This document shows positions 32,964 to 43,408 of a DNA stretch of 64,000 nt, in pieces. Below the pieces are notes generated by a model. It was given only the letters and a program-made list of their open reading frames with translations, had not been told where the DNA came from and ran no database searches. How positions within the stretch are numbered: the first letter of the stretch is position 1; each line of letters starts with the position of its first letter. The translations under genes were made by a program, and so were the position numbers. Origin of the DNA: Rhizobium aethiopicum (GTDB lineage: Bacteria > Pseudomonadota > Alphaproteobacteria > Rhizobiales > Rhizobiaceae); the NCBI RefSeq assembly GCF_014197535.1, contig NZ_JACIFV010000008.1, positions 124,001 through 188,000 of the forward strand. The letters are read 5' to 3'.

Positions 32964-34415
32964 TCAGGCGGTGCGCGAGCTTCTGTAAACAGAGACGCCG
33001 AGTTCCCTGATCTTCTTGCGCAGGGTGTTGCGGTTGAGCCCGAGAAGATCGGCCGCCTTGATCTGATTACCACGCGTTGCGGTGAGCGCAGCGAGAATCA
33101 GCGGATATTCCAATTCGGTCAGCACGCGATCATAGAGGCCTGGCGGCGGCAGGTTGTCCCCAAAGCTTGCGAAATAGCTGCGCATGTTCTCCTCGACCGC
33201 CTGAGCGATCGTCATCGAGCCGCTGCGGATCGGCCCCTTGTCGATCGGGCTGTCGGGCACGTCGGAGCGCAGCTCGGCATCGATGATCTCACGAGTGATG
33301 ACATCCTGCGGATAGAGAGCCATCAGGCGGCGAATGAGATTTTCCAGCTCGCGGACGTTGCCCGGCCAGGCATAGGCTTTCATCAGTTCCAGCGCTTCCT
33401 GATCGAAGCGCTTGGAGCCGAGGCCCTCCTTTTCCGCCTGTTGGATGAAATGGCGCACGAGATCGGGAATGTCCTCGGCGCGGTCGCGCAACGGCGGCAG
33501 ACGCAGCGGCACGACGTTGAGGCGATAGTAGAGATCCTCGCGGAACAGGCCCTGATTGATCGCCTGCTTCAGATCCTTGTTGGTGGCGGCGACGATGCGC
33601 ACATCGGTGCGGATCGGTGTACGGCCGCCGACAGTGGTATATTCGCCCTGCTGCAGGACGCGCAGAAGCCGCGTCTGGGCATCCATCGGCATGTCGCCGA
33701 TCTCGTCGAGGAAGAGCGTGCCGCCTTCGGCCTGTTCGAAGCGCCCGGTCGAGCGGGTCTGGGCGCCGGTGAAGGCGCCCTTCTCATGGCCGAAGAGTTC
33801 CGATTCGATCAGGTCGCGCGGAATCGCCGCCATGTTGATCGCAACAAACGGGCCGTTGCGGCGCTTGCCATAATCATGCAGAGCGCGGGCGACGAGCTCC
33901 TTGCCGGTGCCGGATTCGCCGGTGATCATCAGCGTCAGATCGGTCTGCATCAGGCGGGCGAGCACGCGATAGATTTCCTGCATCGCCGCCGAGCGGCCGA
34001 CGAGCGGCATGCCGTCCTGCATATCCTCTTCGAGCTTGGCGGGCTTGCGCTTCGGCTCGGCCAGAGCCCGGCCGATGATGCCGATCAGTTCGGTCAGGTC
34101 GAAGGGCTTCGGCAGATAATCATAGGCGCCCTTCTCGGACGCCTTGATGGCGGTCATGAAGGTGTTCTGCGCACTCATGACCAGGACCGGCAGGTCGGGA
34201 CGGGCTTTCTTGATGCGCGGCAAAAGATCGAAGGCGTTCTCATCGGGCATCACCACGTCGGTGACGACAAGATCGCCCTCGCCCGCCGAAATCCAGCGCC
34301 AGAGGGTTGCGGCGTTGGAGGTGATGCGAACGTCATAACCGGCGCGGCTCAAGGCCTGGTTGAGCACGGTGCGGATGGCCGCATCATCATCTGCAACGAG
34401 GATCGTGGCTGTCAT
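32964..34415 (-). CDS. ntrC: nitrogen regulator NtrC (NR-I)
   Basis: This 483-residue response regulator activates sigma-54 promoters of nitrogen-scavenging genes when phosphorylated by NtrB. The receiver domain (1-120) has the Asp in '[14 protein letters not shown]'. The AAA+ domain (about 140-380) has Walker A '[12 protein letters not shown]', an intact 'GAFTGA' loop in '[14 protein letters not shown]' and Walker B '[11 protein letters not shown]'. The C-terminal helix-turn-helix ends '[21 protein letters not shown]'. Its ATG overlaps the ntrB stop by 4 bases (ATGA), so translation is coupled. The frame is open to 34520, but the overlap fixes the start. Confidence 0.97.
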   Translation of the reverse strand: MTATILVADDDAAIRTVLNQALSRAGYDVRITSNAATLWRWISAGEGDLVVTDVVMPDENAFDLLPRIKKARPDLPVLVMSAQNTFMTAIKASEKGAYDYLPKPFDLTELIGIIGRALAEPKRKPAKLEEDMQDGMPLVGRSAAMQEIYRVLARLMQTDLTLMITGESGTGKELVARALHDYGKRRNGPFVAINMAAIPRDLIESELFGHEKGAFTGAQTRSTGRFEQAEGGTLFLDEIGDMPMDAQTRLLRVLQQGEYTTVGGRTPIRTDVRIVAATNKDLKQAINQGLFREDLYYRLNVVPLRLPPLRDRAEDIPDLVRHFIQQAEKEGLGSKRFDQEALELMKAYAWPGNVRELENLIRRLMALYPQDVITREIIDAELRSDVPDSPIDKGPIRSGSMTIAQAVEENMRSYFASFGDNLPPPGLYDRVLTELEYPLILAALTATRGNQIKAADLLGLNRNTLRKKIRELGVSVYRSSRTA

Positions 34416-35566
34416 CGAGAAGGTCCTGTCGAGCTTGCGGAAGAAGCATCCTCGAGCGAGGCGTCCTTCGACGCCGGCATGAGAACACGGAAAGTCGTGC
34501 GGCTGTTCTGGCTGTCGCATTCGATGATGCCGCCGTGATCACCGATGATCTTGGCGACCAATGCCAGTCCGAGGCCGCTGCCATTCGTCTTGGTGGTGAT
34601 GAAGGGATCGAAGAGATGCGGCAGCAGGTCGGCAGGGACGCCGGGGCCGTTGTCATGGACGCAGAACTCGAGCGGCAGCGAGATCTTTTCGCGCGTGCCG
34701 GCGACCGAAAGACGGATGCCGGGGCGATAGGCCGTCGTCAACATGATCTCGCCGTCCGGCCGGTCGCCGACCGCTTCGGCGGCGTTCTTCACCAGATTGA
34801 GGAAGACCTGAACGAGCTGGTCGCGATTGGCATAGACCGCCGGCAGCGACGGGTCGTAACTTTCGGTAATGCGGATATTGCGGGCAAACCCCGCCTTGGC
34901 GACCGCCTTCACGTGATCGAGCACAGAATGGATGTTGACCGGCATTCGGTCGACCGGGCGTTCGTCGGAAAACACCTCCATGCGGTCGACCAGCGAGACG
35001 ATGCGGTCGGTCTCGTCGCAGATCAGCCGGGTCAGCGCCCGGTCGTCGTCGATCACCGATTGTTCGAGCAGCTGGGCGGCGCCGCGGATGCCGGAGAGCG
35101 GATTCTTGATCTCATGCGCCAGCATGGAAGCGAGACCGGTCACCGAGCGGGCGGCGGCGCGGTGCGTCAGCTGCCGGTCGATCTTGTCGGCCATCGAGCG
35201 TTCCTGGAAGACGATGACGACGGCGCCGGGTTCGCTCAGCACCGGAGCGACGTAGAGATCGACGAGCTTGTCCTGGCCGAGGCGCGGCGAACTCAGATCG
35301 ACGCGGTATTCGTTGACCGGCGCCTTGCGCTCACGCACCTGGTCGATCAGGGCGAGCAGCGGGCTGCCGAAAGGAATGAAGGTCGAGATCCGGTATCGCG
35401 CCAGATGCGACGCGCTGGCGCCGAAAAAGGCCTCCGCCTCCCAATTGGCGAAGGCGACAAAACCGGATTCATCGACCATGATGACCGGGTTCTGGATGGC
35501 GTTCAGCACGGCCATGGCGACGGTTCCGCCGGCGTTGTCGGGCGGAGATGTCATATCCTTCGTCAT
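34412..35566 (-). CDS. ntrB: nitrogen sensor kinase/phosphatase NtrB (NR-II)
   Basis: This 384-residue soluble histidine kinase phosphorylates or dephosphorylates NtrC according to nitrogen status passed on by PII protein. A PAS domain (about 15-120) is followed by HisKA with the phosphorylated His in '[22 protein letters not shown]' and the ATPase domain with 'DNGPGVP' and '[18 protein letters not shown]'. There are no membrane segments. Its start overlaps the dusB stop by 4 bases (ATGA), and its stop overlaps ntrC in the same way, so the three are one operon. Confidence 0.96.
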   Translation of the reverse strand: MTKDMTSPPDNAGGTVAMAVLNAIQNPVIMVDESGFVAFANWEAEAFFGASASHLARYRISTFIPFGSPLLALIDQVRERKAPVNEYRVDLSSPRLGQDKLVDLYVAPVLSEPGAVVIVFQERSMADKIDRQLTHRAAARSVTGLASMLAHEIKNPLSGIRGAAQLLEQSVIDDDRALTRLICDETDRIVSLVDRMEVFSDERPVDRMPVNIHSVLDHVKAVAKAGFARNIRITESYDPSLPAVYANRDQLVQVFLNLVKNAAEAVGDRPDGEIMLTTAYRPGIRLSVAGTREKISLPLEFCVHDNGPGVPADLLPHLFDPFITTKTNGSGLGLALVAKIIGDHGGIIECDSQNSRTTFRVLMPASKDASLEDASSASSTGPSR

Positions 35567-36582
35567 GCCGCCTCCCGGCTATCGAGCGCACCTGCAGCCA
35601 GCGCGTGATAAAGGCGCGCGGCCACCTCACGCGGGTCACGCGAGGTCATGATGTCAGCCTTCTCGCCGCCGGCGAGTGCGGGCGCAAACCGCTCGAGATA
35701 CCAGCCGAGATGCTTGCGGGCATGGCGGATCGCCACTGCCTCGCCGTAGAAGTCGAGCATCATCCGGTAATGTTCGACGGCGATATCGGCAATCTCCTCG
35801 CGTCGCGGTTCTGCCGCTCCGGCGAGCACGCCGGCATGCCACGGCCTGCCCTGGCAGCCCCGGCCGATCATGACGGCATCGGCGCCGGAGCGGCGCAGGA
35901 TTTCCTGCGCATCGTCGGCGGTCTCGACGTCGCCGTTGGCGATCAGCGGAACGCAGATCACCTCGCGAACGGCGCGGATCGCATCCCAATCGGCACGGCC
36001 TTCATAAAACTGCATGCGGGTGCGGCCATGAATGGTCATGAGCTGAATGCCGGCCGCCTCGGCGCGGCGCGCTATGTCGGGCGCGTTGATGGAATTCTCA
36101 TCCCAGCCGAGGCGCATTTTCAGCGTCACCGGGATGTCGACGGCCTTGACCGTCGCCTCGATCAGGCCGAGCGCGTGATCGGGATCGCGCATCAGCGCCG
36201 AGCCGGAATAACCGCCGATCACCTTCTTTGCCGGACAGCCCATGTTGATGTCGATGATATCGGCGCCATGATCGGCGGCGATCTTCGCCGCCTCCGCCAT
36301 CCAGTGCGCCTCGCGCCCGGCGAGCTGCACCATGTGCGGCCGAAAGCCTGCAGCCTTCAGCCGCGACCAGGATTCGGCGGTGTCGTTGACCAGCTCGCGG
36401 CTCGCCACCATCTCGGTAACGACGAGGCCGGCGCCGAAGCGCCAGGCAAGCTCACGGAAGGGCATATCCGTGACGCCGGACATCGGCGCCAGCACAACGC
36501 GGTTCCGCACGGACACGGGTCCGATTCGGAAAGGCGCTGCGAGATTCTTGCAAATCAAATGATTATCTTTCAGGCACACCAT
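35563..36582 (-). CDS. dusB: tRNA-dihydrouridine synthase DusB (NifR3)
   Basis: This 339-residue flavoenzyme reduces specific uridines in tRNA to dihydrouridine. The TIM barrel has '[24 protein letters not shown]' near the start, the catalytic Cys in '[11 protein letters not shown]', '[10 protein letters not shown]', '[20 protein letters not shown]' and '[12 protein letters not shown]'. It is the classic first gene of the nifR3-ntrB-ntrC operon of alphaproteobacteria. The ATG at 36582 has no strong ribosome binding site, and residues before 'LAAPFRIG' look like a loose extension, so the real start may be slightly downstream. Confidence 0.95.
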   Translation of the reverse strand: MVCLKDNHLICKNLAAPFRIGPVSVRNRVVLAPMSGVTDMPFRELAWRFGAGLVVTEMVASRELVNDTAESWSRLKAAGFRPHMVQLAGREAHWMAEAAKIAADHGADIIDINMGCPAKKVIGGYSGSALMRDPDHALGLIEATVKAVDIPVTLKMRLGWDENSINAPDIARRAEAAGIQLMTIHGRTRMQFYEGRADWDAIRAVREVICVPLIANGDVETADDAQEILRRSGADAVMIGRGCQGRPWHAGVLAGAAEPRREEIADIAVEHYRMMLDFYGEAVAIRHARKHLGWYLERFAPALAGGEKADIMTSRDPREVAARLYHALAAGALDSREAA

Positions 36583-36725
36583 GGAACTGCATTATTTTTA
36601 GCCATAGATCCATGCCTTTGCCAAGAGGGCTCGGGTCGGAATCGATATTTTTCGGGCAGATGCTGGAAAAGGCCAAAGCAAGAGGTTAGAGCACTCCAGT
36701 CAATTCCGCATGATTTAGGGGATTT

Positions 36726-37946
36726 ATGCTGCAAATGCCGTCCAAGCAACCGATATCGGCTGGCATTGTCATCGTCGCCGCCGGCCGCGGCGAGCGCGCC
36801 GGATCCTCCACGGAAGGCCCCAAGCAATATCGCATGATCGGCGGCAAGCCGGTTATCGTTCATACGCTTGAAAACTTCATGACATGGGAAGCTGCCAAAC
36901 AGATCGTCGTCGTCATTCATCCCGACGACGAGGCGCTGTTTGCGAGAGCTTTTCGCCATATCGTCTCGGCAACGCCGATCGAAACGGTGCACGGCGGCGC
37001 GACCAGGCAGCAATCCGTGCTTGCCGGCCTCAGATACCTCCAGGACAAGAATGTCGGCCATGTGCTGATCCACGATGCGGTGCGGCCGTTCTTCGATCAG
37101 AGACTTCTCGACCGCATTGCCGAAAACCTCGCCGACGGCGCACAGGCAGTGCTGCCGGCCATGCCGGTCACCGATACGCTGAAACGCGCCGACAGCGCCG
37201 GCACTGTGCTGACGACGGTCTCGCGCGAGCACCTCTATGCGGCACAGACGCCGCAATCCTTCGCCTTCGCAGCGATCCTCGACGCGCATGAGAAGGCGGC
37301 GGCGAGCGGGCGAAGCGATTTCACCGACGACGCCTCGATCGCCGAATGGGCCGGCATTCCAGTGACGATCGTCGAGGGTACGCCCGATAACGTCAAGCTG
37401 ACGGTCAAGCGCGATATCACCATGGCCGACGACAAGCTGTCGGCCTCGCTGCTGCCCGACGTGCGCACCGGCAACGGCTATGACGTGCACCAGCTCGAAC
37501 CGGGCGACGGCGTGACGCTCTGCGGCGTGTTCATTCCGCATGATCAGAAGCTCAAAGGCCATTCCGATGCCGATGTCGCGCTGCATGCGTTGACCGACGC
37601 GCTGCTTGCCACCTGCGGCGCCGGCGATATCGGCGATCATTTCCCGCCGTCCGATCCGCAATGGAAGGGAGCGGCTTCGAAGATCTTCATCGAGCATGCC
37701 GCCCGGATTGTACGCGAGCGCGGCGGCACGATCATGAATGCCGACGTCTCGCTGATTGCAGAGGCGCCGAAGGTCGGACCGCACCGCGAGACCATGCGGG
37801 CGAGACTGTCGGAATATCTCGGCATCGATATCGAACGATGCTCGGTCAAGGCGACGACCAACGAGAAGATCGGCTTCGTCGGCCGGCGCGAAGGCATCGC
37901 GGCGATCGCCACGGCGACCGTCGTCTATCGGGGAATGAAGCGATGA
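36726..37946 (+). CDS. ispDF: bifunctional isoprenoid enzyme IspDF
   Basis: This 406-residue fusion carries out two steps of the non-mevalonate isoprenoid pathway. The N-terminal half (about 8-230) is IspD, CDP-methylerythritol synthesis, with the nucleotide loop '[19 protein letters not shown]' and 'HDAVRPF'. The C-terminal half (about 245-406) is IspF, the cyclodiphosphate synthase, with metal ligands in '[13 protein letters not shown]' and '[18 protein letters not shown]'. Fusion of these two is normal in alphaproteobacteria. The ATG at 36726 has AGGGGA upstream. It is divergent from dusB and overlaps cinA by 4 bases. Confidence 0.97.
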   Translation: MLQMPSKQPISAGIVIVAAGRGERAGSSTEGPKQYRMIGGKPVIVHTLENFMTWEAAKQIVVVIHPDDEALFARAFRHIVSATPIETVHGGATRQQSVLAGLRYLQDKNVGHVLIHDAVRPFFDQRLLDRIAENLADGAQAVLPAMPVTDTLKRADSAGTVLTTVSREHLYAAQTPQSFAFAAILDAHEKAAASGRSDFTDDASIAEWAGIPVTIVEGTPDNVKLTVKRDITMADDKLSASLLPDVRTGNGYDVHQLEPGDGVTLCGVFIPHDQKLKGHSDADVALHALTDALLATCGAGDIGDHFPPSDPQWKGAASKIFIEHAARIVRERGGTIMNADVSLIAEAPKVGPHRETMRARLSEYLGIDIERCSVKATTNEKIGFVGRREGIAAIATATVVYRGMKR

Positions 37947-38443
37947 GCCTTTTTCCCGAGGATATCCAGTCGGCGGCAGAGGCGATCATCCGCGACTTCA
38001 CGGCTGCCGGCCTAATGATCTCGACCGCCGAATCCTGCACCGGCGGCTTGATCGCCGGGGCGCTGACCGAAATATCGGGCTCGTCCGCCGTCGTCGACCG
38101 CGGCTTCGTCACCTACACGAATACGGCGAAGATCGAGATGCTCGGGGTACAGGAGCAAACGCTGCTCGGCTTCGGCGCGGTTTCCAAAGAGACCGCCCGG
38201 CAGATGGCGCAAGGCGCCCTGTTCCGCTCGCGCGCCGCGGTCGCCGTCGCCGTCACCGGCATTGCGGGCCCCGGTGGCGGGTCGGCGGAAAAACCGGTCG
38301 GCCTCGTGCATCTCGCCGCCAGATCACGAACCGGCGCATTCATCCACCGAAAGATGCTTTACGGCGATATCGGCCGCAACGCGGTGCGGCTGGCTACGGT
38401 CAAGACGGCGCTGGAGATGGTGCATTCGCTGCTGCCCGACTGA
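37943..38443 (+). CDS. CinA C-terminal domain protein (nicotinamide-nucleotide amidase type)
   Basis: This 166-residue protein matches the C-terminal domain of CinA, which deamidates nicotinamide mononucleotide in the NAD salvage cycle (PncC). Key segments are '[22 protein letters not shown]' near residue 30, with the active-site Ser and a Thr-Gly-Gly loop, and '[19 protein letters not shown]' near 110. The N-terminal CinA domain is absent, as in the stand-alone YgaD/PncC form. Its ATG overlaps the ispDF stop (ATGA), so it is translated with it. Confidence 0.93.
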   Translation: MSLFPEDIQSAAEAIIRDFTAAGLMISTAESCTGGLIAGALTEISGSSAVVDRGFVTYTNTAKIEMLGVQEQTLLGFGAVSKETARQMAQGALFRSRAAVAVAVTGIAGPGGGSAEKPVGLVHLAARSRTGAFIHRKMLYGDIGRNAVRLATVKTALEMVHSLLPD

Positions 38444-38459
38444 CGCCTGGTATGGTTCG

Positions 38460-38912
38460 TCACACCGTGGCGTAGATCCTGTTCGCCCTTGTCTCGAAGG
38501 CTTCGGTGAACATGCGGAAGGCACGATCGAACATCGAGCCCATCAGCGCGCCCAGAATGCGGCTCTTGAACTCATAATCGATGAAAAAATTGATCGTGCA
38601 GCCGCCAGCCGGCGTTTCGGCGAAATGCCACCGGTTTTCCAGATATTTGAATGGGCCGTCGATATATTTCACCTCGATGACGCGCTCGGCCCGGTTCAAC
38701 AGCACCTGGGTGGTGAAGGTCTCGCGGATCGCCTTGTATCCGACCGTCATGTCGGCCAGGAGCAGGATCTTGCCGTCGCGCTCCTTGCGGCTCCTGACTG
38801 AAAGCGCTTCGCAGAGCGGCAGGAATTCGGGATAACGCTCGACATCGGCAACGAGATCGAACATCTGGTCGGGCGTGTGCGGGACGGAACGGTGCGTTTC
38901 GAATTGCGGCAT
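38460..38912 (-). CDS. RatA/Coq10-like START-domain protein
   Basis: This 150-residue START-domain protein resembles Coq10 and RatA. 'MPQFETHRSVPHTPDQMFDLVADVERYPEFLPLCEA' at the start and 'FDRAFRMFTEAFETRANRIYA' at the end are typical. Coq10-type proteins bind ubiquinone and help respiration; RatA in E. coli was reported to affect ribosome assembly. Which applies here is not visible. ATG 38912 is chosen over GTG 38921. It follows the kinase-like gene on the same strand and meets the CinA-type gene tail to tail with 16 bases between them. Confidence 0.88.
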   Translation of the reverse strand: MPQFETHRSVPHTPDQMFDLVADVERYPEFLPLCEALSVRSRKERDGKILLLADMTVGYKAIRETFTTQVLLNRAERVIEVKYIDGPFKYLENRWHFAETPAGGCTINFFIDYEFKSRILGALMGSMFDRAFRMFTEAFETRANRIYATV

Positions 38913-38921
38913 AGGCGGCAC

Positions 38922-39515
38922 TTAAGCGGGCGCGCCCAGAAGATCAAGGAGTCCGCGCATCCGGCGGCGGGATTTTAGCTGAAGAACGGGCACATCGGGC
39001 CCATGTTCGGCGATGCTGGCGGCAACACGCGGTGCAAATTTCTGCTCGAAGGTCCAGATGAAGCGCAGAAATTCCAAATCGACCTTCTCGATGCAACCCG
39101 GTGCCATTTCCGGTCGGGTGCGGCCAATCCATTTCGCCCATCGGCTGACCGCACCCCAGATACAGAGAAGTCGCGGCATGCGGACCCAGATGACGAAATC
39201 GGTACGCGGCAGCCTGATGTCCAGCGAGGACGGGTTGGTGCCGTCCATGATCCAGCGTTCTTCGAGGATCCGGCTGGCGATGATACTTCGCTGCTCCGCC
39301 CTGTCGCGCGCCACCCAGCCGGGAAGCCAGAAAACGTCCCGGTCGAGCGAAATGTAGGGAAGCCCGAAGCGCGCTGCAATTTTTAGAGACAGAGTGGATT
39401 TGCCGCCGCCGGAGCAGCCGACGACGAGAATGCGTCGGGCTCTTCGGATATGCTCCGCCGCCTGCTCGAGGTCGGTGATCTGCTGATGCAGCGGCAAATC
39501 TGCTCTGAGGTCCAT
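38922..39515 (-). CDS. P-loop NTPase, adenylate kinase-like
   Basis: This 197-residue protein has a Walker A 'VVGCSGGGKSTLSLKIAARFGLPYISLDRD' (about residues 31-60) and an Arg/Asp-rich lid-like middle ('VARDRAEQRSII', 'DGTNPSSLDIRLPRTDFVIWV'). It resembles the DNA topology modulation/FlaR group of adenylate kinase-like proteins. The phosphate acceptor is unknown. It is transcribed with the following START-domain gene (9 bases between), and lies 217 bases after lipA. Confidence 0.8.
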   Translation of the reverse strand: MDLRADLPLHQQITDLEQAAEHIRRARRILVVGCSGGGKSTLSLKIAARFGLPYISLDRDVFWLPGWVARDRAEQRSIIASRILEERWIMDGTNPSSLDIRLPRTDFVIWVRMPRLLCIWGAVSRWAKWIGRTRPEMAPGCIEKVDLEFLRFIWTFEQKFAPRVAASIAEHGPDVPVLQLKSRRRMRGLLDLLGAPA

Positions 39516-39542
39516 CGTGTCATCCTCGGCCCTACCACGGCT

Positions 39543-39680
39543 TGCCCCTCACCCTAACCCTCTCCCCGTAAACGGGTAGAGGGGACGTGCCAAACACAGC
39601 GTTAAGATGGAAGAGGCGGGTGCGGCATACCCCCTTCGCCCCGCAAGCGGGGAGAAGGTGCCGGCAGGCGGATGAGGGGC
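39543..39680. repeat. nested palindrome, second RIME-like copy
   Basis: This sequence between lipA and the kinase-like gene shares pieces with the element at 24620-24780: TGCCGGCAGGCGGATGAGGGG matches in reverse the CCCCCTCATCTGCCTGCCGGC there, and CCCGCAAGCGGGGAGAAGG is again a palindrome end. The left end, CCTCTCCCCGTAAACGGG then TAGAGGGGA, forms its own hairpin. It is a mosaic of the same family rather than an exact copy. No gene lies in it. Confidence 0.7.
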
Positions 39681-39732
39681 ATGTGGCGATCTCAAGGGGG
39701 CGAGGATATCCTCCCGTCGCAGCACCCCAGCC

Positions 39733-40704
39733 TTACTCAGCCGCCAACAACAGCTTCTTCTCACGCACAGCCCGCAGCCGGGCAAAATCATCACCGGCGT
39801 GGTGCGAGGAGCGGGTCAACGGGCTGGAGGCGACCATCAAGAAGCCCTTGCTGTAGGCGACCGTCTCATAGGACTTGAACTCTTCCGGCGTGACGAAGCT
39901 TTCCACCTTGTGGTGCTTGCGGGTCGGCTGCAGGTATTGGCCGATCGTCAGGAAGTCGACATCGGCTGTGCGCAGGTCGTCCATCAGTTGCAGCACTTCG
40001 TTGCGCTCCTCGCCGAGGCCGACCATGATGCCCGATTTGGTGAACATGGTGGGATCGAGTTCCTTCACCCGCTGCAGCAGGCGAATGGAATGGAAATAAC
40101 GGGCGCCGGGGCGAACCGTCAGATAGTTGCCGGCGACCGTTTCCATATTGTGGTTGAAGACGTCGGGCTTGGCGGCGACGACGCGCTCCAAGGCGCCCGG
40201 CTTCTTCAGGAAATCAGGCGTCAGGATCTCGATCGTCGTTGCCGGCGAGGCGGCACGGATCGCCCAGATCACCTTCTCGAAGTGCTCGGCGCCGCCGTCC
40301 TCGAGGTCGTCGCGGTCGACCGAGGTGATGACGACGTGGCTGAGACCCATCTCTCTGACCGCCTTGGCGACATTCTCCGGCTCGGCCATGTCGAGCGCAT
40401 TCGGCTTGCCTGTCGCGACATTGCAGAAGGCGCAGGCGCGGGTACAGATCTCGCCCATGATCATGAAGGTGGCGTGCTTCTTGTCCCAGCACTCGCCGAT
40501 ATTCGGGCAGCCGGCCTCCTCGCAGACGGTGACGAGCTTGTGCTCCTTCACGATCGCGCGCGTCTCGGCGTACCCCTTGGAGGTCGGCGCCTTGACGCGG
40601 ATCCAGTCCGGCTTGCGCATGACTTCCGTATCCGGCCGATGCGCCTTCTCCGGATGACGCACGCGCTTGGCGTCGGGATTGATCGTGTCGAGAATGGTCA
40701 CCAT
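39733..40704 (-). CDS. lipA: lipoyl synthase
   Basis: This 323-residue radical-SAM enzyme inserts two sulfur atoms into octanoyl groups on the lipoyl domains of PDH and other complexes. It has both iron-sulfur sets: the auxiliary cluster Cys-X4-Cys-X5-Cys ([12 protein letters not shown]) and the SAM cluster Cys-X3-Cys-X2-Cys (CTRACAFC). The closing Arg-Ser-Ser-X-His motif is also present ([10 protein letters not shown]). Its position just after the pdh/lpd genes fits its role. The substrates PdhC and PdhB are encoded 4-6 kb upstream on the same strand. Confidence 0.97.
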   Translation of the reverse strand: MVTILDTINPDAKRVRHPEKAHRPDTEVMRKPDWIRVKAPTSKGYAETRAIVKEHKLVTVCEEAGCPNIGECWDKKHATFMIMGEICTRACAFCNVATGKPNALDMAEPENVAKAVREMGLSHVVITSVDRDDLEDGGAEHFEKVIWAIRAASPATTIEILTPDFLKKPGALERVVAAKPDVFNHNMETVAGNYLTVRPGARYFHSIRLLQRVKELDPTMFTKSGIMVGLGEERNEVLQLMDDLRTADVDFLTIGQYLQPTRKHHKVESFVTPEEFKSYETVAYSKGFLMVASSPLTRSSHHAGDDFARLRAVREKKLLLAAE

Positions 40705-40757
40705 TGTCGTGTCAGCTTTCCGCCGCCCTATGCGGCACAGTCTCTACGCGTCGCAAT

Positions 40758-41006
40758 TTAGCGCCGCACCAGTCGCGCAACGAATATCAGCAGGCAGGCG
40801 CCGAGGAAACCCGTCACGAAATAGCCGAGCCGTCCGCCGGCCAGTTGGACATGAAACTGGGCGAGGATAGCGGTGGCGACGACCGAGCCGACGATGCCAA
40901 GCACGATGTTCAGGAAAATTCCATATCGTGCATCCATCAGCTTGCCGGCCAGCCAGCCTGCAAGTCCGCCGATAATGATTGCTGAAATCCAGCCCACGCT
41001 TTCCAT
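40758..41006 (-). CDS. GlsB/YeaQ/YmgE family membrane protein (first of tandem pair)
   Basis: This 82-residue protein is almost all membrane: three hydrophobic helices rich in Gly and Ala ('WISAIIIGGLAGWLAGKLM', 'FLNIVLGIVGSVVATAIL', 'LGYFVTGFLGACLLIFVARLV'). The family is linked to stress in other bacteria, but its action is unknown. It follows a similar but clearly diverged gene at 41030, with 23 bases between, and precedes lipA by 53 bases. Confidence 0.88.
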   Translation of the reverse strand: MESVGWISAIIIGGLAGWLAGKLMDARYGIFLNIVLGIVGSVVATAILAQFHVQLAGGRLGYFVTGFLGACLLIFVARLVRR

Positions 41007-41029
41007 GCCTGTCCTGCCCTCAAACTGCG

Positions 41030-41284
41030 CTAAGCGACCGCCCTTGCGACCAGCACCACGATGATGGCGCCGACCGTCGCGTGGATGATCTGCACGACCA
41101 GCGCATTTTCAATGCCCAGCGAAATGCCGAGCGCGCTGAACAGATAGCCGCCGACGAAGGCGCCGATGATGCCGCTCAGCAGGCATCTGATCAAACCGCC
41201 GCCACCGACGACGAGACTTGCCAGGAATCCCGCAACCAGGCCGATCAGCAAAAACACCAGCAACGCCTGCGTCTCCATAGACAT
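41030..41284 (-). CDS. GlsB/YeaQ/YmgE family membrane protein (second of tandem pair)
   Basis: This 84-residue protein has the same three-helix Gly-rich plan ('LLVFLLIGLVAGFLASLVVGGGGL', 'LLSGIIGAFVGGYLFSAL', 'HATVGAIIVVLVARAVA'). Similarity to the neighbour at 40758 is in layout more than residue by residue, so the two are old duplicates or independent members that may act together. It comes 75 bases after lpd on the same strand. Confidence 0.85.
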   Translation of the reverse strand: MSMETQALLVFLLIGLVAGFLASLVVGGGGLIRCLLSGIIGAFVGGYLFSALGISLGIENALVVQIIHATVGAIIVVLVARAVA

Positions 41285-41359
41285 GATGATTTCCTTTCGC
41301 TTTTTCCACCCGACCGGAGTGGCTTTCCACTCCGGAAAAGGGCGGCGCCCCGAAAATTC

Positions 41360-42805
41360 TCAAGCGTTCAGCACACGACCATAAGCATCGAGCACCGCTT
41401 CCTTCATCGTCTCGGATACCGTCGGATGCGGGAAGATGGTATGCATCAGCTCTTCCTCGGTCGTTTCGAGGTTCATCGCGACGACGAAGCCCTGGATGAG
41501 CTCGGTGACTTCGGCGCCGACCATGTGGGCGCCGAGCAGTTCGCCGGTCTTCTTGTCGAAGATCACCTTCACCATGCCCTGGTCTTCGCCGAGCGCGATC
41601 GCCTTGCCGTTTGCCGCAAAGGAGAAACGGCCGACGCGGATGTCGCGGCCCAGTTCCTTGGCTTTGGCTTCCGTGAGACCGACGGAGGCGACCTGCGGAT
41701 TGCAGTAGGTGCAGCCCGGGACCTTGCCCTTGTCGGTTGGATGCACATTCGGCAGACCGGCGATCTTCTCGACGCAGACGACACCCTCATGCTCGGCCTT
41801 GTGCGCCAGCATTGGCGGGCCGGCGACATCGCCGATCGCATAGATGCCGGCCACATTGGTCTTGCCGTAACCATCGGCGACGACACAGCCGCGGTCGGTC
41901 TTCACCCCAAGTCCCTCGAGGCCGAGGTTTTCGATATTGCCCTGAACGCCGACGGCCGAAATCATCCGGTCGGCGGTGATCTGCTGGACCTTGCCGTCTG
42001 CAGTCTCGACATGGGCGGTGATGCTGCCCGCACCCTTTTCGACCTTGGTCACCTTGGCGCTGGTGAAGATCTTGAGGCCGCGCTTTTCCAGCTGCTTGCG
42101 GGCGATTGCGGTGATTTCGGCATCCTCGACCGGCATGATGGTCGGCATGACTTCCACCACCGTGACGTCGACGCCCATCGAGCGATAGAAGCTTGCGAAT
42201 TCGATGCCGATGGCGCCGGAGCCCATGACGATCAACGACTTCGGCAGCGCATCCGGCTTCAGCGCCTCGAAATAAGTCCAGATCAGCTTGTCGTCCGGCT
42301 CGATGCCGGGTAGCGCACGCGGACGGGCGCCGGTCGCGATGATGATGTGCTTGGCGGTATAGGTGCCCTCGCCCTTGACGTTCTTCGGCAGCGGGTGCTG
42401 CGGCTCGACCACCGGCTTGGACGATTTGCCGACGACGATCTCGCCTGGCTTGGTGATTTTTGCTTCGCCCCAAATGATGTCGATCTTGTTCTTCTTCATC
42501 AGGAAGCCGACGCCGGCATTGAGGCGGGCAGAGACAGCACGCGAGCGGCCGACGACGGCCTTGGCATCCGGCTTGACCGTGCCTTCGAGAACCAAGCCGA
42601 AATCCTTGAAGTGATTGGCATGGTCGAGCACTTCGGCCGAACGCAGCAGCGCCTTCGTCGGTATGCAGCCCCAGTTCAGGCAGATGCCGCCCATATGTTC
42701 GCGCTCAACGATCGCCGTCTTGAGGCCGAGCTGGGCGGCGCGAATGGCGGCGACATAGCCGCCGGGACCGGAGCCGATGATGATGACGTCGTAGGATTCA
42801 GCCAT
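41360..42805 (-). CDS. lpdA: dihydrolipoyl dehydrogenase (E3 of pyruvate dehydrogenase)
   Basis: This 481-residue flavoprotein reoxidises dihydrolipoyl groups of PdhC and passes electrons to NAD+. It has the FAD motif 'IIIGSGPGGYVAAIRAAQLG', the redox disulfide in 'GGICLNWGCIPTKALL' (Cys-X4-Cys), the NAD motif 'VMGSGAIGIEFASFYRSMG' and the catalytic His-Glu near the end ('HTIFPHPTVSETM'). The start at 42805 has AGGAA upstream. It is encoded with pdhABC, with a GNAT and an SGNH gene between them, as in related rhizobia. Confidence 0.97.
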   Translation of the reverse strand: MAESYDVIIIGSGPGGYVAAIRAAQLGLKTAIVEREHMGGICLNWGCIPTKALLRSAEVLDHANHFKDFGLVLEGTVKPDAKAVVGRSRAVSARLNAGVGFLMKKNKIDIIWGEAKITKPGEIVVGKSSKPVVEPQHPLPKNVKGEGTYTAKHIIIATGARPRALPGIEPDDKLIWTYFEALKPDALPKSLIVMGSGAIGIEFASFYRSMGVDVTVVEVMPTIMPVEDAEITAIARKQLEKRGLKIFTSAKVTKVEKGAGSITAHVETADGKVQQITADRMISAVGVQGNIENLGLEGLGVKTDRGCVVADGYGKTNVAGIYAIGDVAGPPMLAHKAEHEGVVCVEKIAGLPNVHPTDKGKVPGCTYCNPQVASVGLTEAKAKELGRDIRVGRFSFAANGKAIALGEDQGMVKVIFDKKTGELLGAHMVGAEVTELIQGFVVAMNLETTEEELMHTIFPHPTVSETMKEAVLDAYGRVLNA

Positions 42806-42824
42806 GTGTTTCCTGCCCTTTTTG

Positions 42825-43406
42825 TTACACTGCGCTGCGGGTCATGAGCACCCACGCGTGTCTCTTGCTGTTTTCGAAAAGCGGCACGGCATCGGCGCGC
42901 GCAGCCTCCAAGAATCCGTTTCTTTCATAAAGCGACAAAGCCGCCTCATTATTGCTTGAGGTGATCAGGCTGACGGGCCGACGACCGGCTCTTTCGATCT
43001 GGTCCTCCAGCAGCCTGCGTCCGATGCCGATGCCGCGCAGGTGGCGATAGACGCCGAGACTGCCGATGAACCAGCTTCCCACAACCATTTTCTGCAAGGC
43101 GAGCATCGGCTCCGTCGCCGCGATCGTCGCCTCGATATCCCCGATGCCTCTGTCCAGCGCATGGCCGATCGCGATACCTGCGACCTCGCCATAGGCCTCG
43201 GCGACGACCGCATCCCGCCAGCCGCCGACGGCTTCCTCCTCGCTCATCTTCAGCCTGCCCCGCTCCAGCGGCGTATCGCTGACGTCTTTCGTGACATCGG
43301 CGAACCAGAGCCAGGAGGCAAAACCATGCGAGGCAATATCTGCCAAAATCGCCAGCTCCGAGGCATCCCGCCGTGAGGCCTGCCGCAGCACGACGAAGGC
43401 GGTCAT
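42825..43406 (-). CDS. GNAT family N-acetyltransferase
   Basis: This 193-residue protein has the GNAT fold. The acetyl-CoA loop is 'LRGIGIGRRLLEDQIERAGR' (about residues 118-137), followed by 'NEAALSLYERNGF' (about 152-164), both typical. The N-terminal segment 'LRQASRRDASELAILADIASHGFASWLW' is a version I recall from Rhizobiales. The acceptor substrate is unknown. It starts 2 bases after the SGNH gene and precedes lpd by 19 bases. Confidence 0.9.
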   Translation of the reverse strand: MTAFVVLRQASRRDASELAILADIASHGFASWLWFADVTKDVSDTPLERGRLKMSEEEAVGGWRDAVVAEAYGEVAGIAIGHALDRGIGDIEATIAATEPMLALQKMVVGSWFIGSLGVYRHLRGIGIGRRLLEDQIERAGRRPVSLITSSNNEAALSLYERNGFLEAARADAVPLFENSKRHAWVLMTRSAV

Positions 43407-43408
43407 TC

